Program-made: the position numbers and the translations under genes
Notes under the pieces: model-generated
Databases searched by the model: none
Told to the model about the DNA's origin: nothing
What the model saw: the letters and a program-made list of their open reading frames with translations, nothing else
From: Caldilineaceae bacterium
GTDB lineage: Bacteria; Chloroflexota; Anaerolineae; Caldilineales; Caldilineaceae
Length of the DNA stretch: 64,000 nucleotides
Assembly: GCA_019637645.1 (NCBI GenBank)
Contig: JAHBVH010000003.1
Coordinates: forward strand, 116,961-180,960
Reading direction: 5' to 3'
In this document: piece after piece, positions 41,606 through 50,285 of the stretch
How positions within the stretch are numbered: the stretch's first letter is position 1
Layout: every line of letters starts with the position of its first letter

Positions 41606-42877
41606 ATGTCGTCTTCAGTCATAGATAAATTAGCGATTGATGGTGGTCAGCCCGTTATTCAGCGCGAACTCAATCGCTATAAGGGCGCGACTGTTATTGG
41701 GGAAGATGAGAAGCGGGCTGTCATGGAAGTGCTCGAAAGTCGTTCCCTCTTCCGTTATTACGGCCCGCAGCTCCTCTCTAAAGTCGCCGAATTTGAAAAA
41801 GATTTTGCGAGCTTTGTCGGCGCTCAGTATGCCGCCGCGGCCACCAATGGAACGGCAGCCCTGCGGTTGGGGTTGGCCGCGCTAGGGGTTGGCCCCGGCG
41901 ACGAAGTGATTGCGCCCGCGGTGACCTTTATCGCTTCCATTGGGGCCATTGTGGCCCAGCGCGCCCGTCCCGTCTTCGCCGAAGTGGATGAAACCATGCA
42001 ACTTGATCCGGCTGATCTAGAACGGTGTCTGTCCCCACGCACCAAGGCGATCATGCCAGTACACCTGGGCGGCGTGGCGGTCGATATGGACCCAGTGCTG
42101 GACTTTGCCAAAAAACATGGCCTCGCCGTCATTGAAGATGCGGCCCAATCTTGTGGTAGCTACTACAAAGGTCGCCATGTGGGCACTTTGGGCCAGGTCG
42201 GTTGTTTTAGCTTTCAGCTAGAGAAGAATATTACCAGTGGTGAAGGTGGGGTCGTCGTCACCGATGATCACGAACTGTTCCGCCGCGCCGTGATCTATGG
42301 CGATCAGGGTGGGCAATTCTGGACTGCTCATGCCGGTGTGCGCGACACGGTGGGTGGGCAACCGGTGATTGGCGAAAATCTGCGCATGAGCGAGATTGCT
42401 GGCGCGATCTTAGGGTGCCAACTGAAGAAACTTGATGAAATCCTCAATCGGATTGAGCGCAATCGCGAAATTGTCCGCAGTGCCGTGGCGGATCTGTCAG
42501 GATTGCAGCTATCGCCTTCGGCACCAGAACGGGATCGGCATGGGCTCAGTGTGCTCTTTTATCTGCCCACCCCAGAGCAGGCAGATACGGTGGCGAGTGC
42601 CTTGCGGGCCGAGGGCGTACCCGCGGGTAAGGTCTATGGCGGCAAGCCCGTCTATGCCGCGCCACAGATCCTCAACCAATGGACCATCACCGACGGCTGT
42701 CCCTTCCGCTGCTCAACCTATTTCCCCGAACCAATTACCTATCGACTAGGGATGTGCCCACGGAGTGAAGATCTGCTGGCGCGGGCTGTCAGTGTCAGCC
42801 TGGGGCCTTTCTACGAAGAAGAGGACCTGGACGATATTATCACCGGCGTGCAAAAGGTGGCCCACCACTTGCTGTAA
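41606..42877 (+). CDS. DegT/DnrJ/EryC1/StrS family aminotransferase
   Basis: The protein is 423 residues, a PLP enzyme of fold type I. The family landmarks are AAATNGTAALRLGLAALGVG (cofactor phosphate region), DEVIAPAVTFIASIGAIVAQ, IEDAAQSCGSYYKGRHVGTL (Asp to the pyridine N) and FSFQLEKNITSGEGGVVVTD (Schiff-base Lys in LEKN). Enzymes of this group transaminate keto-sugars, keto-cyclitols or form aminoshikimate-type compounds. Following an importer and two amide hydrolases, it may run in the degradative direction, removing an amino group from an imported amino-sugar or aminocyclitol. That is inference. It is followed by a palindromic repeat. Confidence 0.9.
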   Translation: MSSSVIDKLAIDGGQPVIQRELNRYKGATVIGEDEKRAVMEVLESRSLFRYYGPQLLSKVAEFEKDFASFVGAQYAAAATNGTAALRLGLAALGVGPGDEVIAPAVTFIASIGAIVAQRARPVFAEVDETMQLDPADLERCLSPRTKAIMPVHLGGVAVDMDPVLDFAKKHGLAVIEDAAQSCGSYYKGRHVGTLGQVGCFSFQLEKNITSGEGGVVVTDDHELFRRAVIYGDQGGQFWTAHAGVRDTVGGQPVIGENLRMSEIAGAILGCQLKKLDEILNRIERNREIVRSAVADLSGLQLSPSAPERDRHGLSVLFYLPTPEQADTVASALRAEGVPAGKVYGGKPVYAAPQILNQWTITDGCPFRCSTYFPEPITYRLGMCPRSEDLLARAVSVSLGPFYEEEDLDDIITGVQKVAHHLL

Positions 42878-42895
42878 GTAGCTAGAACTAAAAAG

Positions 42896-42955
42896 GGGAC
42901 GCGGATAGACGCGGATGGACGCGGATAAAAAGAAATCCGCGTCTATCCGCGTCCC
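42896..42955. repeat. Perfect 21-bp palindrome of the GGACGCGGAT family
   Basis: The arms at 42896-42916 and 42935-42955 are exact reverse complements (built on GGACGCGGATAGACGCGGAT), with an extra GGACGCGGAT unit in the loop. It sits between two convergent genes (stops at 42877 and 42970), where it could work as a terminator for both. Confidence 0.9.
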
Positions 42956-42969
42956 TAAAGCTTTTATCG

Positions 42970-44046
42970 CTAGCCTAGAAGCGCGACGGTCCGCCCTTCG
43001 CGGGCGCTGAGGATGGCTGTATCCACAATTTGTTGACCAATCCGGCAGATGGCAGGCGAGAGCGGCCCATGGACTGGTTCACCGGTCTGTAGGCTATGAA
43101 TAAAATTCTGGATCGGGTTCTGATAGGGTGGTTGTAACCGATCGACCGGACGGACTTCTCCTTCGGGGCGATCCACCGTTTGCACACGGATGGTGGGTTC
43201 GTAATCATAGGAGCTGATCGTGCCTGCGGTGCCCACAATCACAAAGCCGCATTTGGGTTGCGGTTGGAGCTTCCATGGGTCGGTAAAGGTGCCCCACCGC
43301 GTTTCATATTTGGAAAGCCCCTTGGCATAGCGGGCAATGGTAATGCTGTGTTCATCGACTTCCAGGCCAGGCGGTTCATCCATGACGGCTGTTACTTCCA
43401 GGGGCTTGTCACCATTATGAAACCAAGTACCCAGCGTGACGCCATAGCCCAAGTAGTCGAGCAGCGAGCCGCCCCCTTGGGCCCGTTGGTAGAACCAACT
43501 TTCGCCTTTGCGCCTGGCTGCCTCTTCGGGTGATATTTCGACCTTGTCCGCGACATGGCGCATGGGTCCGCGATTGCCATCGTAATAGTGAACCTCGATC
43601 ACCTCGCCAATCACCCCTTCATCAAGCAGCCGTTTGCTGGTCACATGGGGCGGATACCAGGCCAAGGGCCAGTTGATGATCATCTGCTTGCCCGTAGCGG
43701 CCACTGCGGCGATCATGGCGTCGGCTTCGGCCAGCGACGCGGCAAAGGGTTTTTCTACCAATAGATGCACCCCATAGGGGGCAACCCGTTCGACCCAGAG
43801 GCCATGGGTCGCCGTTGCTGGGCAGAGGATAGCCATATCCGGTTGCGTCTGCTCTAGGCATTGGCGATAGTCGGTGAAGATCCGCTCCGTGGGGATGGCG
43901 AGCGCTTGGGCCGTACTAGCCATCCGCTCCGCGCGTTCGTCGCAAATCCCAACGATTTCAGCATTAGGATGTTCCTGTACCTTGCGCAGGAGATCACCCA
44001 TGTGCATGTGATCAAAATTAATCCCGACAATTTTAAAGGGTGGCAT
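42970..44046 (-). CDS. Gfo/Idh/MocA family oxidoreductase
   Basis: The protein is 358 residues. The Rossmann part begins PFKIVGINFDHMHMGDLLRK, with NFDHMHMG in place of the usual glycine-rich loop; the rest of the fold (VGICDERAERMASTAQALAI) and the EKP motif in HLLVEKPFAASLAEADAMI are normal. The variant loop is seen in a subgroup of these enzymes and may change nucleotide preference. It is the last gene of a minus-strand group with a hydrolase, a sorbosone-type dehydrogenase and a YdjC-type deacetylase, so a role in sugar breakdown is likely. The substrate is unknown. Confidence 0.88.
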   Translation of the reverse strand: MPPFKIVGINFDHMHMGDLLRKVQEHPNAEIVGICDERAERMASTAQALAIPTERIFTDYRQCLEQTQPDMAILCPATATHGLWVERVAPYGVHLLVEKPFAASLAEADAMIAAVAATGKQMIINWPLAWYPPHVTSKRLLDEGVIGEVIEVHYYDGNRGPMRHVADKVEISPEEAARRKGESWFYQRAQGGGSLLDYLGYGVTLGTWFHNGDKPLEVTAVMDEPPGLEVDEHSITIARYAKGLSKYETRWGTFTDPWKLQPQPKCGFVIVGTAGTISSYDYEPTIRVQTVDRPEGEVRPVDRLQPPYQNPIQNFIHSLQTGEPVHGPLSPAICRIGQQIVDTAILSAREGRTVALLG

Positions 44047-44080
44047 GTCTGATTCCTTCTCCTCTACACCTCTCTATCCG

Positions 44081-44848
44081 TCATGGAACGGTGCTCAAAA
44101 AGTGTTGAATGGCGGCCAGCATTTGGGCTTGTTGCTCCTCGCGTGAAAGTGTGGCTTGGTTATCGCCAAGCTGGCTGCCATAGTAGCCGAACTGGGCATG
44201 ATTGCCACCTTCGATCAAGACCCATTGCGTGGTGGCTGGCAAAAAAGAACGGTTGGCTTCCACCTCGGCCACACTAGCCAGCCCATCTTGCGAGGCATAG
44301 ATTTTCAATACATTCAGGTTGCTGTTTGCCAGGCTCCAAGCGGCTTCTTTGGGATGCGAGGTGCCGATCAGGATCAACCCGGCAAGCGTGTCGGTGGCGG
44401 CATGGGCAAAGCGGACAGCCAGGGCGGCCCCGCGTGAGTGGCCGCCCAACACCCATTGCGTGACTGCATCATTTTCCTGTATGAGCGCGCGTGTGTGCGC
44501 CCCTAGGTTTTCTTCTTGACCAGGGAACATAGCTGTGCGCCATGGTAGCTTGACGATGATGGTGGCGTAACCGCGTTTGGCTAGGGCGTGGGCCAGCGGT
44601 GCATAGGCGGTTGGCTCGACCATGCCACCTGGGTAAAAGAGGAGACCCACCGATTGGGGCTGCGCTGTGGGGAGGAAGCGCAGCGTTTCGCTATCGTTGA
44701 CTACCGTAACTTGTTCATCATCCTGTAGGAGACGGGGATCAACGCCCTTGGCTTGGAAGGAGAGAAAGAGCCAGATGAGCGCAATAAGGCCAAAGGTGAC
44801 CCACAAGCCGCGGAGGATCTTGCCGACTGCTTGCCAGGAAATATGCAT
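44081..44848 (-). CDS. Membrane-anchored alpha/beta hydrolase
   Basis: The protein is 255 residues. An N-terminal hydrophobic helix (about 10-30, LRGLWVTFGLIALIWLFLSF) anchors or exports it. The rest is a dienelactone-hydrolase-like fold: VGLLFYPGGMVEPTAYAPLA (oxyanion region), nucleophile elbow WVLGGHSRGAALAVRFA (Ser at about 140), acid in KIYASQDGLASVAEVEAN and His in LIEGGNHAQFGYYG. GGMVEPTAYAP is typical of a family of carboxymethylenebutenolidase-like proteins of unknown substrate. The start is 5 bases after the stop of the sorbosone-dehydrogenase gene, so they are co-transcribed. Confidence 0.85.
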   Translation of the reverse strand: MHISWQAVGKILRGLWVTFGLIALIWLFLSFQAKGVDPRLLQDDEQVTVVNDSETLRFLPTAQPQSVGLLFYPGGMVEPTAYAPLAHALAKRGYATIIVKLPWRTAMFPGQEENLGAHTRALIQENDAVTQWVLGGHSRGAALAVRFAHAATDTLAGLILIGTSHPKEAAWSLANSNLNVLKIYASQDGLASVAEVEANRSFLPATTQWVLIEGGNHAQFGYYGSQLGDNQATLSREEQQAQMLAAIQHFLSTVP

Positions 44849-44853
44849 ATTGC

Positions 44854-46164
44854 TTAGCCTGCCCAGCGCACACGGTAGAGCGAACCACCCCGTACCGTCA
44901 TGACATAGAGGTTGCCATCGGCACCGACCGTGATTTGGACCAGCCCAGCCAATTGGCTCGCGAATTCTTGCACGCCGTTGGCGTTGCCATTGGGAGGCAG
45001 CAGCCAGATCTTGCCTACATTGTAATCGCCAAAGAAGTAGGCCCCCCGGTAGGTGGCAGGAAAGGCTGTGCCGCTATAGAAATCACCGCCAATAATCGCA
45101 ACGCGTCCCTCGGTGTGGGGAAAGGCATGCATTGGAAAGACAGCGCTTTTGGGGGAAGCTTGGATTTTGTCGCAGGGGGGTGTGGTGAGACCGGGGTCGC
45201 TATTCTCGAAGCAAGGCCAACCAAAATTTGCACCCGCGCGGCCCCGATTCACCTCTTCCCAAGAACTCTTCCCCACATCACCGATCACCAAGTTGCTGCC
45301 GGTGGGGTCGAAGGTAAAGCGAAAAGGGTTGCGCAAGCCAAGCATATAGACTTTGGCGCGGTTGCTCTGGGGATCACCATTATAAAAGGGGTTATTCGTG
45401 TAGCCATTTCCGTTGAGCGGATTGATCCGGAGGATCTTGCCCGATAAACTATCCAGATCCTGAGCGCGAAGGCCCGCTTCGTCATATTCGCCGCCGTCGC
45501 CGACGCCCACATAGAGCGCGCCGTCTCGGCCAAAGCGGAGCATATTTGCTTGGTGGGCAGTCCCTTCCACAGGAATACAATCGCGAATTGCTTTGCCCGC
45601 TTCGTCTTCACAAGTGTAGGGGGCCCGATCGGGTTTGTCGGGGTTACCAATCTGTTCAAATTCGCCCCCGGCGCCCAAGATGACGACTTTACTGTCGGGC
45701 AGCGCTTGGTTGAGGTTGGCGGGGTCAGCCGAGACGCGGATCACACGCGAGAGACGAGCCCCGACTGGTTTATGTTGATAAGCTTCTTTGGGCTGATAGA
45801 CATAGGCCAGATAGACATAGGGCGTTTTGGGAAAATCCGGGTGTAGCGTAATACCGACCAAGCCGCGATTATAGGTCTGATTCACTTCCTGGCTAATATC
45901 GATGAAATTCTGGGCGACTAACTGATTATTTTGCCAGACGCGTACTGTACCAGCTTTTTGGGTGACGTAGATCCGGCCATCCGGTGCAATGGCAAAGGCG
46001 GTGGGGCCATCTAATTTGCTGGTCAATAGCTCCGCGGTAAAGCCATCCGGCACGCCAATGGCGGTGGCCTGCGCCGCCACTGGTCGATCATTCCCGGCTA
46101 GGGCCAGCAACAGCAGCACCGGTACAAGGGCTCGTAGACAGAACGTTTTGAAGAGATCGATCAT
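44854..46164 (-). CDS. PQQ-dependent sugar dehydrogenase (glucose/sorbosone dehydrogenase family), exported
   Basis: The protein is 436 residues from ATG 46164, with GGGAG upstream. A Sec signal peptide is clear (LRALVPVLLLLALAGNDRPV followed by AAQA). The mature part is a six-bladed beta-propeller of the GSDH family: PTAFAIAPDGRIYVTQKAGT, YNRGLVGITLHPDFPKTPYV, MLRFGRDGALYVGVGDGGEY and YMLGLRNPFRFTFDPTGSNL. These contain the Arg, His and Asp residues that contact PQQ and calcium. It should oxidise aldoses in the periplasm or outside. It lies between the YdjC-type and hydrolase genes in a minus-strand sugar locus. No PQQ synthesis genes are visible here. Confidence 0.9.
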   Translation of the reverse strand: MIDLFKTFCLRALVPVLLLLALAGNDRPVAAQATAIGVPDGFTAELLTSKLDGPTAFAIAPDGRIYVTQKAGTVRVWQNNQLVAQNFIDISQEVNQTYNRGLVGITLHPDFPKTPYVYLAYVYQPKEAYQHKPVGARLSRVIRVSADPANLNQALPDSKVVILGAGGEFEQIGNPDKPDRAPYTCEDEAGKAIRDCIPVEGTAHQANMLRFGRDGALYVGVGDGGEYDEAGLRAQDLDSLSGKILRINPLNGNGYTNNPFYNGDPQSNRAKVYMLGLRNPFRFTFDPTGSNLVIGDVGKSSWEEVNRGRAGANFGWPCFENSDPGLTTPPCDKIQASPKSAVFPMHAFPHTEGRVAIIGGDFYSGTAFPATYRGAYFFGDYNVGKIWLLPPNGNANGVQEFASQLAGLVQITVGADGNLYVMTVRGGSLYRVRWAG

Positions 46165-46253
46165 GATAACTCCCATGATAATTTGTGAAGCTAGCTGGAT
46201 GTGGTGTTGACAAAAGTGTGATTCGTGCTACGTGATTCGTGGGATAGGAAGAA

Positions 46254-47069
46254 TCACGCCACCAGGCCACGTTTCACATCGCCATAACTCACTAATTGGA
46301 TTTGGCGACGGGCAATGATCGCCAGGACCTCGGGATCAGTCCAAGCTTCGACAACGCCTTGGCGGTCAATCGCGACGTTTTCGTACCCAATGTGGTAGAT
46401 GGCACGGGTTTCCGGTGTGTCATAAGCCGGGTGGTCGACAAAGATCCATTTGCCTGGCCCGAGTGCTGCCAAATTCTGGCGTAAGGCCGCGGCCTTTTCA
46501 GCAGGGGTGAGCGCTTGGTTGTTTTCGCCAAAGCCACGCCAGCGTTCAAACCCATGGTCGGCTACATTTACGGCCAGATCATAGTCCGCGGCCAACCGGT
46601 CGACGATACCTTGGAAGTTCGGATTGTCACGCAGGCCGCCCATGTGGGTGGTGATGTGGCTGGCCCAAGGCAGATGTTTGCGGATGGTCTCAATCTGGGC
46701 ACGGAGTTCTAGCTCGACATCCGCTGCGGTCCAAGCAATCTCGCAAAAGGGGTGGCGTTCTGGATAGTGCTGACCGCGGCGGTAGGTGTGACAGAAATAG
46801 CCGTCGTCATCGACTAGGCTTGTCGCCGCCGAGAGGGGACGCCATTTCATATTCTCCCACTCACTGGTCAGGGTGAGATGCACGCCAACATCATAAGTGG
46901 GCTGGGCTTGTAACAACTTCACGGCTTGGGGAAACCAAGGGCAAGGGGCCATCACCTCGACTGAACGGCAGATCCCTTGGGTAAAGACATCCATACATGC
47001 TTGATTGGCGGCCTGACAGAAGCCAATATCATCGGCGCGCACGAGGAGATAGATGGGTTCGTTCGACAT
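46254..47069 (-). CDS. YdjC/ChbG-family carbohydrate deacetylase-like protein
   Basis: The protein is 271 residues from ATG 47069, with AAGGGG upstream; a longer frame reaching 47204 reads through non-conserved sequence. The metal site of the YdjC family is visible: LLVRADDIGFCQAANQA (Asp-Asp), VGVHLTLTSEWENMKWRPLS (His) and ITTHMGGLRDNP (His). Enzymes of this group remove N-acetyl groups from chitooligosaccharides or hopanoid precursors. The neighbouring sorbosone-type dehydrogenase and oxidoreductase support sugar chemistry. It is probably the first gene of the minus-strand group. Confidence 0.87.
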   Translation of the reverse strand: MSNEPIYLLVRADDIGFCQAANQACMDVFTQGICRSVEVMAPCPWFPQAVKLLQAQPTYDVGVHLTLTSEWENMKWRPLSAATSLVDDDGYFCHTYRRGQHYPERHPFCEIAWTAADVELELRAQIETIRKHLPWASHITTHMGGLRDNPNFQGIVDRLAADYDLAVNVADHGFERWRGFGENNQALTPAEKAAALRQNLAALGPGKWIFVDHPAYDTPETRAIYHIGYENVAIDRQGVVEAWTDPEVLAIIARRQIQLVSYGDVKRGLVA

Positions 47070-47127
47070 AGTCGCCCCTTTATTGCACTGAATCGGGGTT
47101 GGAAGGGAAGGTTTGCTTGCCTTTATC

Positions 47128-47301
47128 TTACCGCAAAAGCAAGGTTTGTTCAAAACAAATGGGATAGGGTAGGCCGCAGTTGGCAAAGGAGACATACTCG
47201 TCACGTTCTAACAGGATAATTTCAGCGCTTTCACTGCGCCGCCGCGCTCGTGCCGCGGTCGCGGCCCCACCGGCCACACCGCCAACAATGTCTATTTTCA
47301 T
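47128..47301 (-). pseudogene. Truncated N-terminus of a CoA-disulfide reductase/NADH oxidase-type flavoprotein
   Basis: A 57-codon frame starts at ATG 47301 with AAGGA upstream. It reads MKIDIVGGVAGGATAAARAR, then SAEIILLERDEYVSFANCGL and PYPICFEQ before a stop. This is the exact N-terminus of the pyridine-nucleotide disulfide reductase family that includes CoA-disulfide reductase, with the redox Cys in SFANCGLPY. Full-length members have 440-570 residues, so about 90 percent of the gene is missing. The start and ribosome binding site are intact, so a short peptide may still be made. Confidence 0.7.
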
Positions 47302-47507
47302 GGTAGGAGTTCCTTTTTTGATGCAATCGCGTGGACTGTGTTACGCTGGGCAGAACCGGGTAGCGCGCAATTGTGCAACACAGGATTGATTCTTTGATTA
47401 TACCAAAATGGGGTGAAAAAGGGAATTCGTGAATTAATTCACGATGTTTGCTTGTCGGTTGTGTGTAAGGGTAACCTTTGGTTTGTCACCGAAAGGAAGA
47501 TAACCGC

Positions 47508-47975
47508 TTGATCGAGATCCGACGTGCCCAGATAACCGATGAAGGAAGCCTCGCGACTATTCGACGCGAGGCGATTCTGGCGTTGGCAGTGCCAACACTT
47601 TCATGGGAAGCAGCCACCGCTTGGGCAGACCAAGTATCTGCGGATCGCTTTGCGCGGGCGTTGCAGGAACATCTGGTGTGGGTGGCTGTAGAAGCCGGTG
47701 TGGTGGGCTGGGTCGAGGTCGTTGGCGATCGGATTGCCGCGCTCTATGTCGCGCCGTGTGCGGCGGGGCAAGGGGTGGGGTCGGCGCTATTAACGTTTGC
47801 CGAAAGCGCTATTGAGCAGGCTGGTTACTCAGCCGTTCACCTGGAAGCCAGCCCCAATGCCCTTGCCTTCTACTTGCGCCGCGGCTATACACAAGTTGGT
47901 CCGTCCGATGCAGAGGGGGCTTATCCATTGTGCAAAGGGCATTTTAGGGTAGGTGACATACCTGGCACACTTTGA
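47508..47975 (+). CDS. GNAT family N-acetyltransferase
   Basis: The protein is 155 residues from TTG 47508, chosen because GAAAGGAAG lies 8 bases upstream; an earlier TTG at 47478 is in frame. The core is IEIRRAQITDEGSLATIRRE, then IAALYVAPCAAGQGVGSALL (acetyl-CoA loop) and HLEASPNALAFYLRRGYTQV, all standard for GNATs. The substrate is unknown. Its 3' end is about 90 bases before a decayed SRPBCC gene. Confidence 0.85.
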   Translation: MIEIRRAQITDEGSLATIRREAILALAVPTLSWEAATAWADQVSADRFARALQEHLVWVAVEAGVVGWVEVVGDRIAALYVAPCAAGQGVGSALLTFAESAIEQAGYSAVHLEASPNALAFYLRRGYTQVGPSDAEGAYPLCKGHFRVGDIPGTL

Positions 47976-48066
47976 CAAGCATGACCGACTTCTGGTATAC
48001 CTAGTTAGCACATTTGGTCTACTGGATTTTTGGATCTCCTCCGTCCAACGTCGCAAACGAGCGTGC

Positions 48067-48258
48067 ATGACTCAGTTACAACTTACCCAAGTCCCCTCAA
48101 CCAAGACCGGTATGCTCATCCGGAAACCGCCTCCTGCGGTCTACGAAGCGATTCAAGGTTTTTCGCTTATGCTGGCTGGGCTCAAAGCCTTTCTCGAACA
48201 CCAGCTTCGGCTCAATCTCGTGGCGGATCGTTATCCAGCCGGGTTGACCGAAGGCTAA
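48067..48258 (+). pseudogene. SRPBCC (AHSA1-like) gene with an internal deletion
   Basis: A 63-codon frame joins an AHSA1-type N-terminus (TQVPSTKTGMLIRKPPPAVY followed by EAI) directly to an AHSA1-type C-terminus (FSLMLAGLKAFLEHQLRLNL followed by VADRYPAGL). Full-length members have 140-160 residues, so about 80-90 residues of the middle are missing without loss of frame. Compare the intact domain in the ArsR fusion at 21039. The result cannot form the helix-grip cavity. It is probably non-functional, although the frame is open. Confidence 0.55.
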
Positions 48259-48280
48259 AGGAAAAGGAAAGACGAGAACG

Positions 48281-48724
48281 ATGATCCGTGAAGTCAACGG
48301 GGACGACGCGCCTGATCTGGCGGAGTTGATGCGGCAACTGGGGGCTACACCGCCGGTTACCGCGAGCGAGATTGCCACGATCCGTGCCAAAATCACGCAG
48401 ATTACAAAGCTCGACCATCTAAAAATCTTTGGTTTTGAGCAAGCTGGCAACTTGGTGGGAACCTGTACATTGGGCCGCGTCGAAGGGCTATCCAACGGCT
48501 GCCGACCCTTCGCAATCATTGAAAATGTGGTAGTCCTGGCGACCATCCGTCGCCAAGGGATCGGGCAACAACTGGTTTGCCATGCCATTGCCCAAGCCGA
48601 GCAGTGGGGTTGCTACAAAGTCATCCTCGAAACCGGGACAAAGACGGAATGGAAGCTCCACTTTTATGAAGAGTGTGGCTTAACGAGCGGCAGCAAGACC
48701 GCCTTTATCAAACGTTTCGCGTAG
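48281..48724 (+). CDS. GNAT family N-acetyltransferase
   Basis: The protein is 147 residues: MIREVNGDDAPDLAELMRQL, then the central strand IIENVVVLATIRRQGIGQQL with the acetyl-CoA loop RRQGIGQQL, and CYKVILETGTKTEWKLHFYE near the end. This is normal size for a single GNAT domain. GAAAGACGAGAACG precedes the ATG, a fair ribosome binding site. Substrate unknown. It is preceded by the SRPBCC remnant (22 bases) and followed by a PLD-family gene. Confidence 0.85.
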   Translation: MIREVNGDDAPDLAELMRQLGATPPVTASEIATIRAKITQITKLDHLKIFGFEQAGNLVGTCTLGRVEGLSNGCRPFAIIENVVVLATIRRQGIGQQLVCHAIAQAEQWGCYKVILETGTKTEWKLHFYEECGLTSGSKTAFIKRFA

Positions 48725-48790
48725 GAGTAGGCACGCTCACCACTGGCTTGACTGTGATGACTCCCTACCAACCAAAGGAATGCACCAAGC

Positions 48791-50170
48791 ATGTCTGCGA
48801 CTTCCATACCCTTCGTAACCACCGGCAGCTATCCGGCGCGCCGTGGTAATCTAGTTCAACCTTGGATTGATGGCGAGCCCGCCTTTCGGCGGATCTGTGC
48901 GGCTATTGCGGCGGCGGAACAGCGTGTTTGGGCCACCATTACCTTTATGTGGCCCGCCTTTCGGATGCCCGACGGGCTTGGCACGGCTCTAGATGTGCTC
49001 GAATGCGCCGCACAACGGGGGCTAGATGTGCGCCTGATCTTCTGGCGCCCCGACGAGGTAACAGCCCGACACCGCCAGAATGCGTTTTGGGGTTCGCCTG
49101 CCCATTTTGCCCTGCTGGCGGAACATTATTCCCATCTCAAGATTCGCTGGGATCGGGCACACCCTGGCTACTGCCAACATCAGAAAAGCTGGCTTATCGA
49201 TCCTTCAGGCGCAACGGCGACGGCCTTTGTGGGTGGCATCAACCTCAATCCGCATTCGGTTGTTGCGCCGGGACACCAGGGGCAAGGGCATAACCATGAC
49301 GTTTATATCGAGATTGCCGGACCGGCTGTGGCCGATGTCGAACACAACTTTGTCCAGCGTTGGAACGAGGCCAGCGAGCGTACCTGTGCTGATGGGTGGT
49401 GGGGGCCGGGCAGCGACGAAGATCTCCCTTTCCCCACACATACACCGCCTGAATGTGGCACCGTGTTGATGCAGATTCAGCGGACCATCCATGCCGGTCG
49501 CTATCGCCATACGCAGCCAACCCCGCATGGTGTTGCGTTTCCCATTGCCGCCGGGGAGCAGAGTAACCTCGACCAGTATTGTTTGGCGATCCGTTCTGCA
49601 CGCCGCACGATCTATCTAGAAAATCAATATGTGGAGGTCGCGGAGATCGTGGCCGCGCTCCATGAAGCCTTGGCACGGGGGGTGCTCGTTGCCTTGTTAT
49701 TACCTGCTGTGCCTGATATCACGCCAACCGCGGTCGTATCTCCCGACCGATTGGCCTTTCTGGCCGAGCGAGCGCGCCTAGCCACGTATGAAAATTTTAC
49801 GTTGTGTGGGATTGCTGGGCTGGATGACGAAGGCCGCCGTCAGCCGGTCTATGTCCATTCGAAGCTCATGCTCATCGACGATGAATGGGCTACTGTTGGT
49901 TCTTGCAACCTGCATCACTATTCATTGTTTGGCAACAGCGAGCTGAATGCGGCCTTTTTCGATCCAGCGACTGTTCATGCCATGCGCGTGGCGTTATTCC
50001 AGGAGTATCTCGCCGTGGATACCGCGGCCATGGCTGATCGTAGTGCTTTGCGGTTGCTGCGCCAAATCGCTGATGAAAACCGGCAGCGCCATGTGGACAA
50101 TGATCCCAACTGGCAGGGTCTGGCTTTTCGTCTGACGATGGCGACGTATGGTCAAGTTCCCCAATTTTGA
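48791..50170 (+). CDS. Phospholipase D family protein (cardiolipin synthase-like)
   Basis: The protein is 459 residues with two HKD motifs: first YCQHQKSWLIDPSGATATAF (His at about 130, Lys at 132, Asp at 137) with VGGINLNPHS after it, second YVHSKLMLIDDEWATVGSCN (about 356-375). This makes a single active site, as in cardiolipin synthases and other phosphatidyltransferases or phospholipases. No transmembrane helix is visible at the N-terminus, which differs from ClsA and fits soluble ClsC-like or phospholipase D enzymes. A Trp-rich segment WWGPGSDEDLPFPTHTPPEC lies between the halves. Which lipid reaction it performs is unknown. Confidence 0.9.
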   Translation: MSATSIPFVTTGSYPARRGNLVQPWIDGEPAFRRICAAIAAAEQRVWATITFMWPAFRMPDGLGTALDVLECAAQRGLDVRLIFWRPDEVTARHRQNAFWGSPAHFALLAEHYSHLKIRWDRAHPGYCQHQKSWLIDPSGATATAFVGGINLNPHSVVAPGHQGQGHNHDVYIEIAGPAVADVEHNFVQRWNEASERTCADGWWGPGSDEDLPFPTHTPPECGTVLMQIQRTIHAGRYRHTQPTPHGVAFPIAAGEQSNLDQYCLAIRSARRTIYLENQYVEVAEIVAALHEALARGVLVALLLPAVPDITPTAVVSPDRLAFLAERARLATYENFTLCGIAGLDDEGRRQPVYVHSKLMLIDDEWATVGSCNLHHYSLFGNSELNAAFFDPATVHAMRVALFQEYLAVDTAAMADRSALRLLRQIADENRQRHVDNDPNWQGLAFRLTMATYGQVPQF

Positions 50171-50285
50171 AAGACAGAAGACACAGCCCCGCGGCGTAAT
50201 GGGCCGTTGACCTAGTGTGCTATAGACTACGTGGCTAGCACAACGCTTCGCTTTGGGAGGATCGGATAATAAACGGAGGAGTCTT

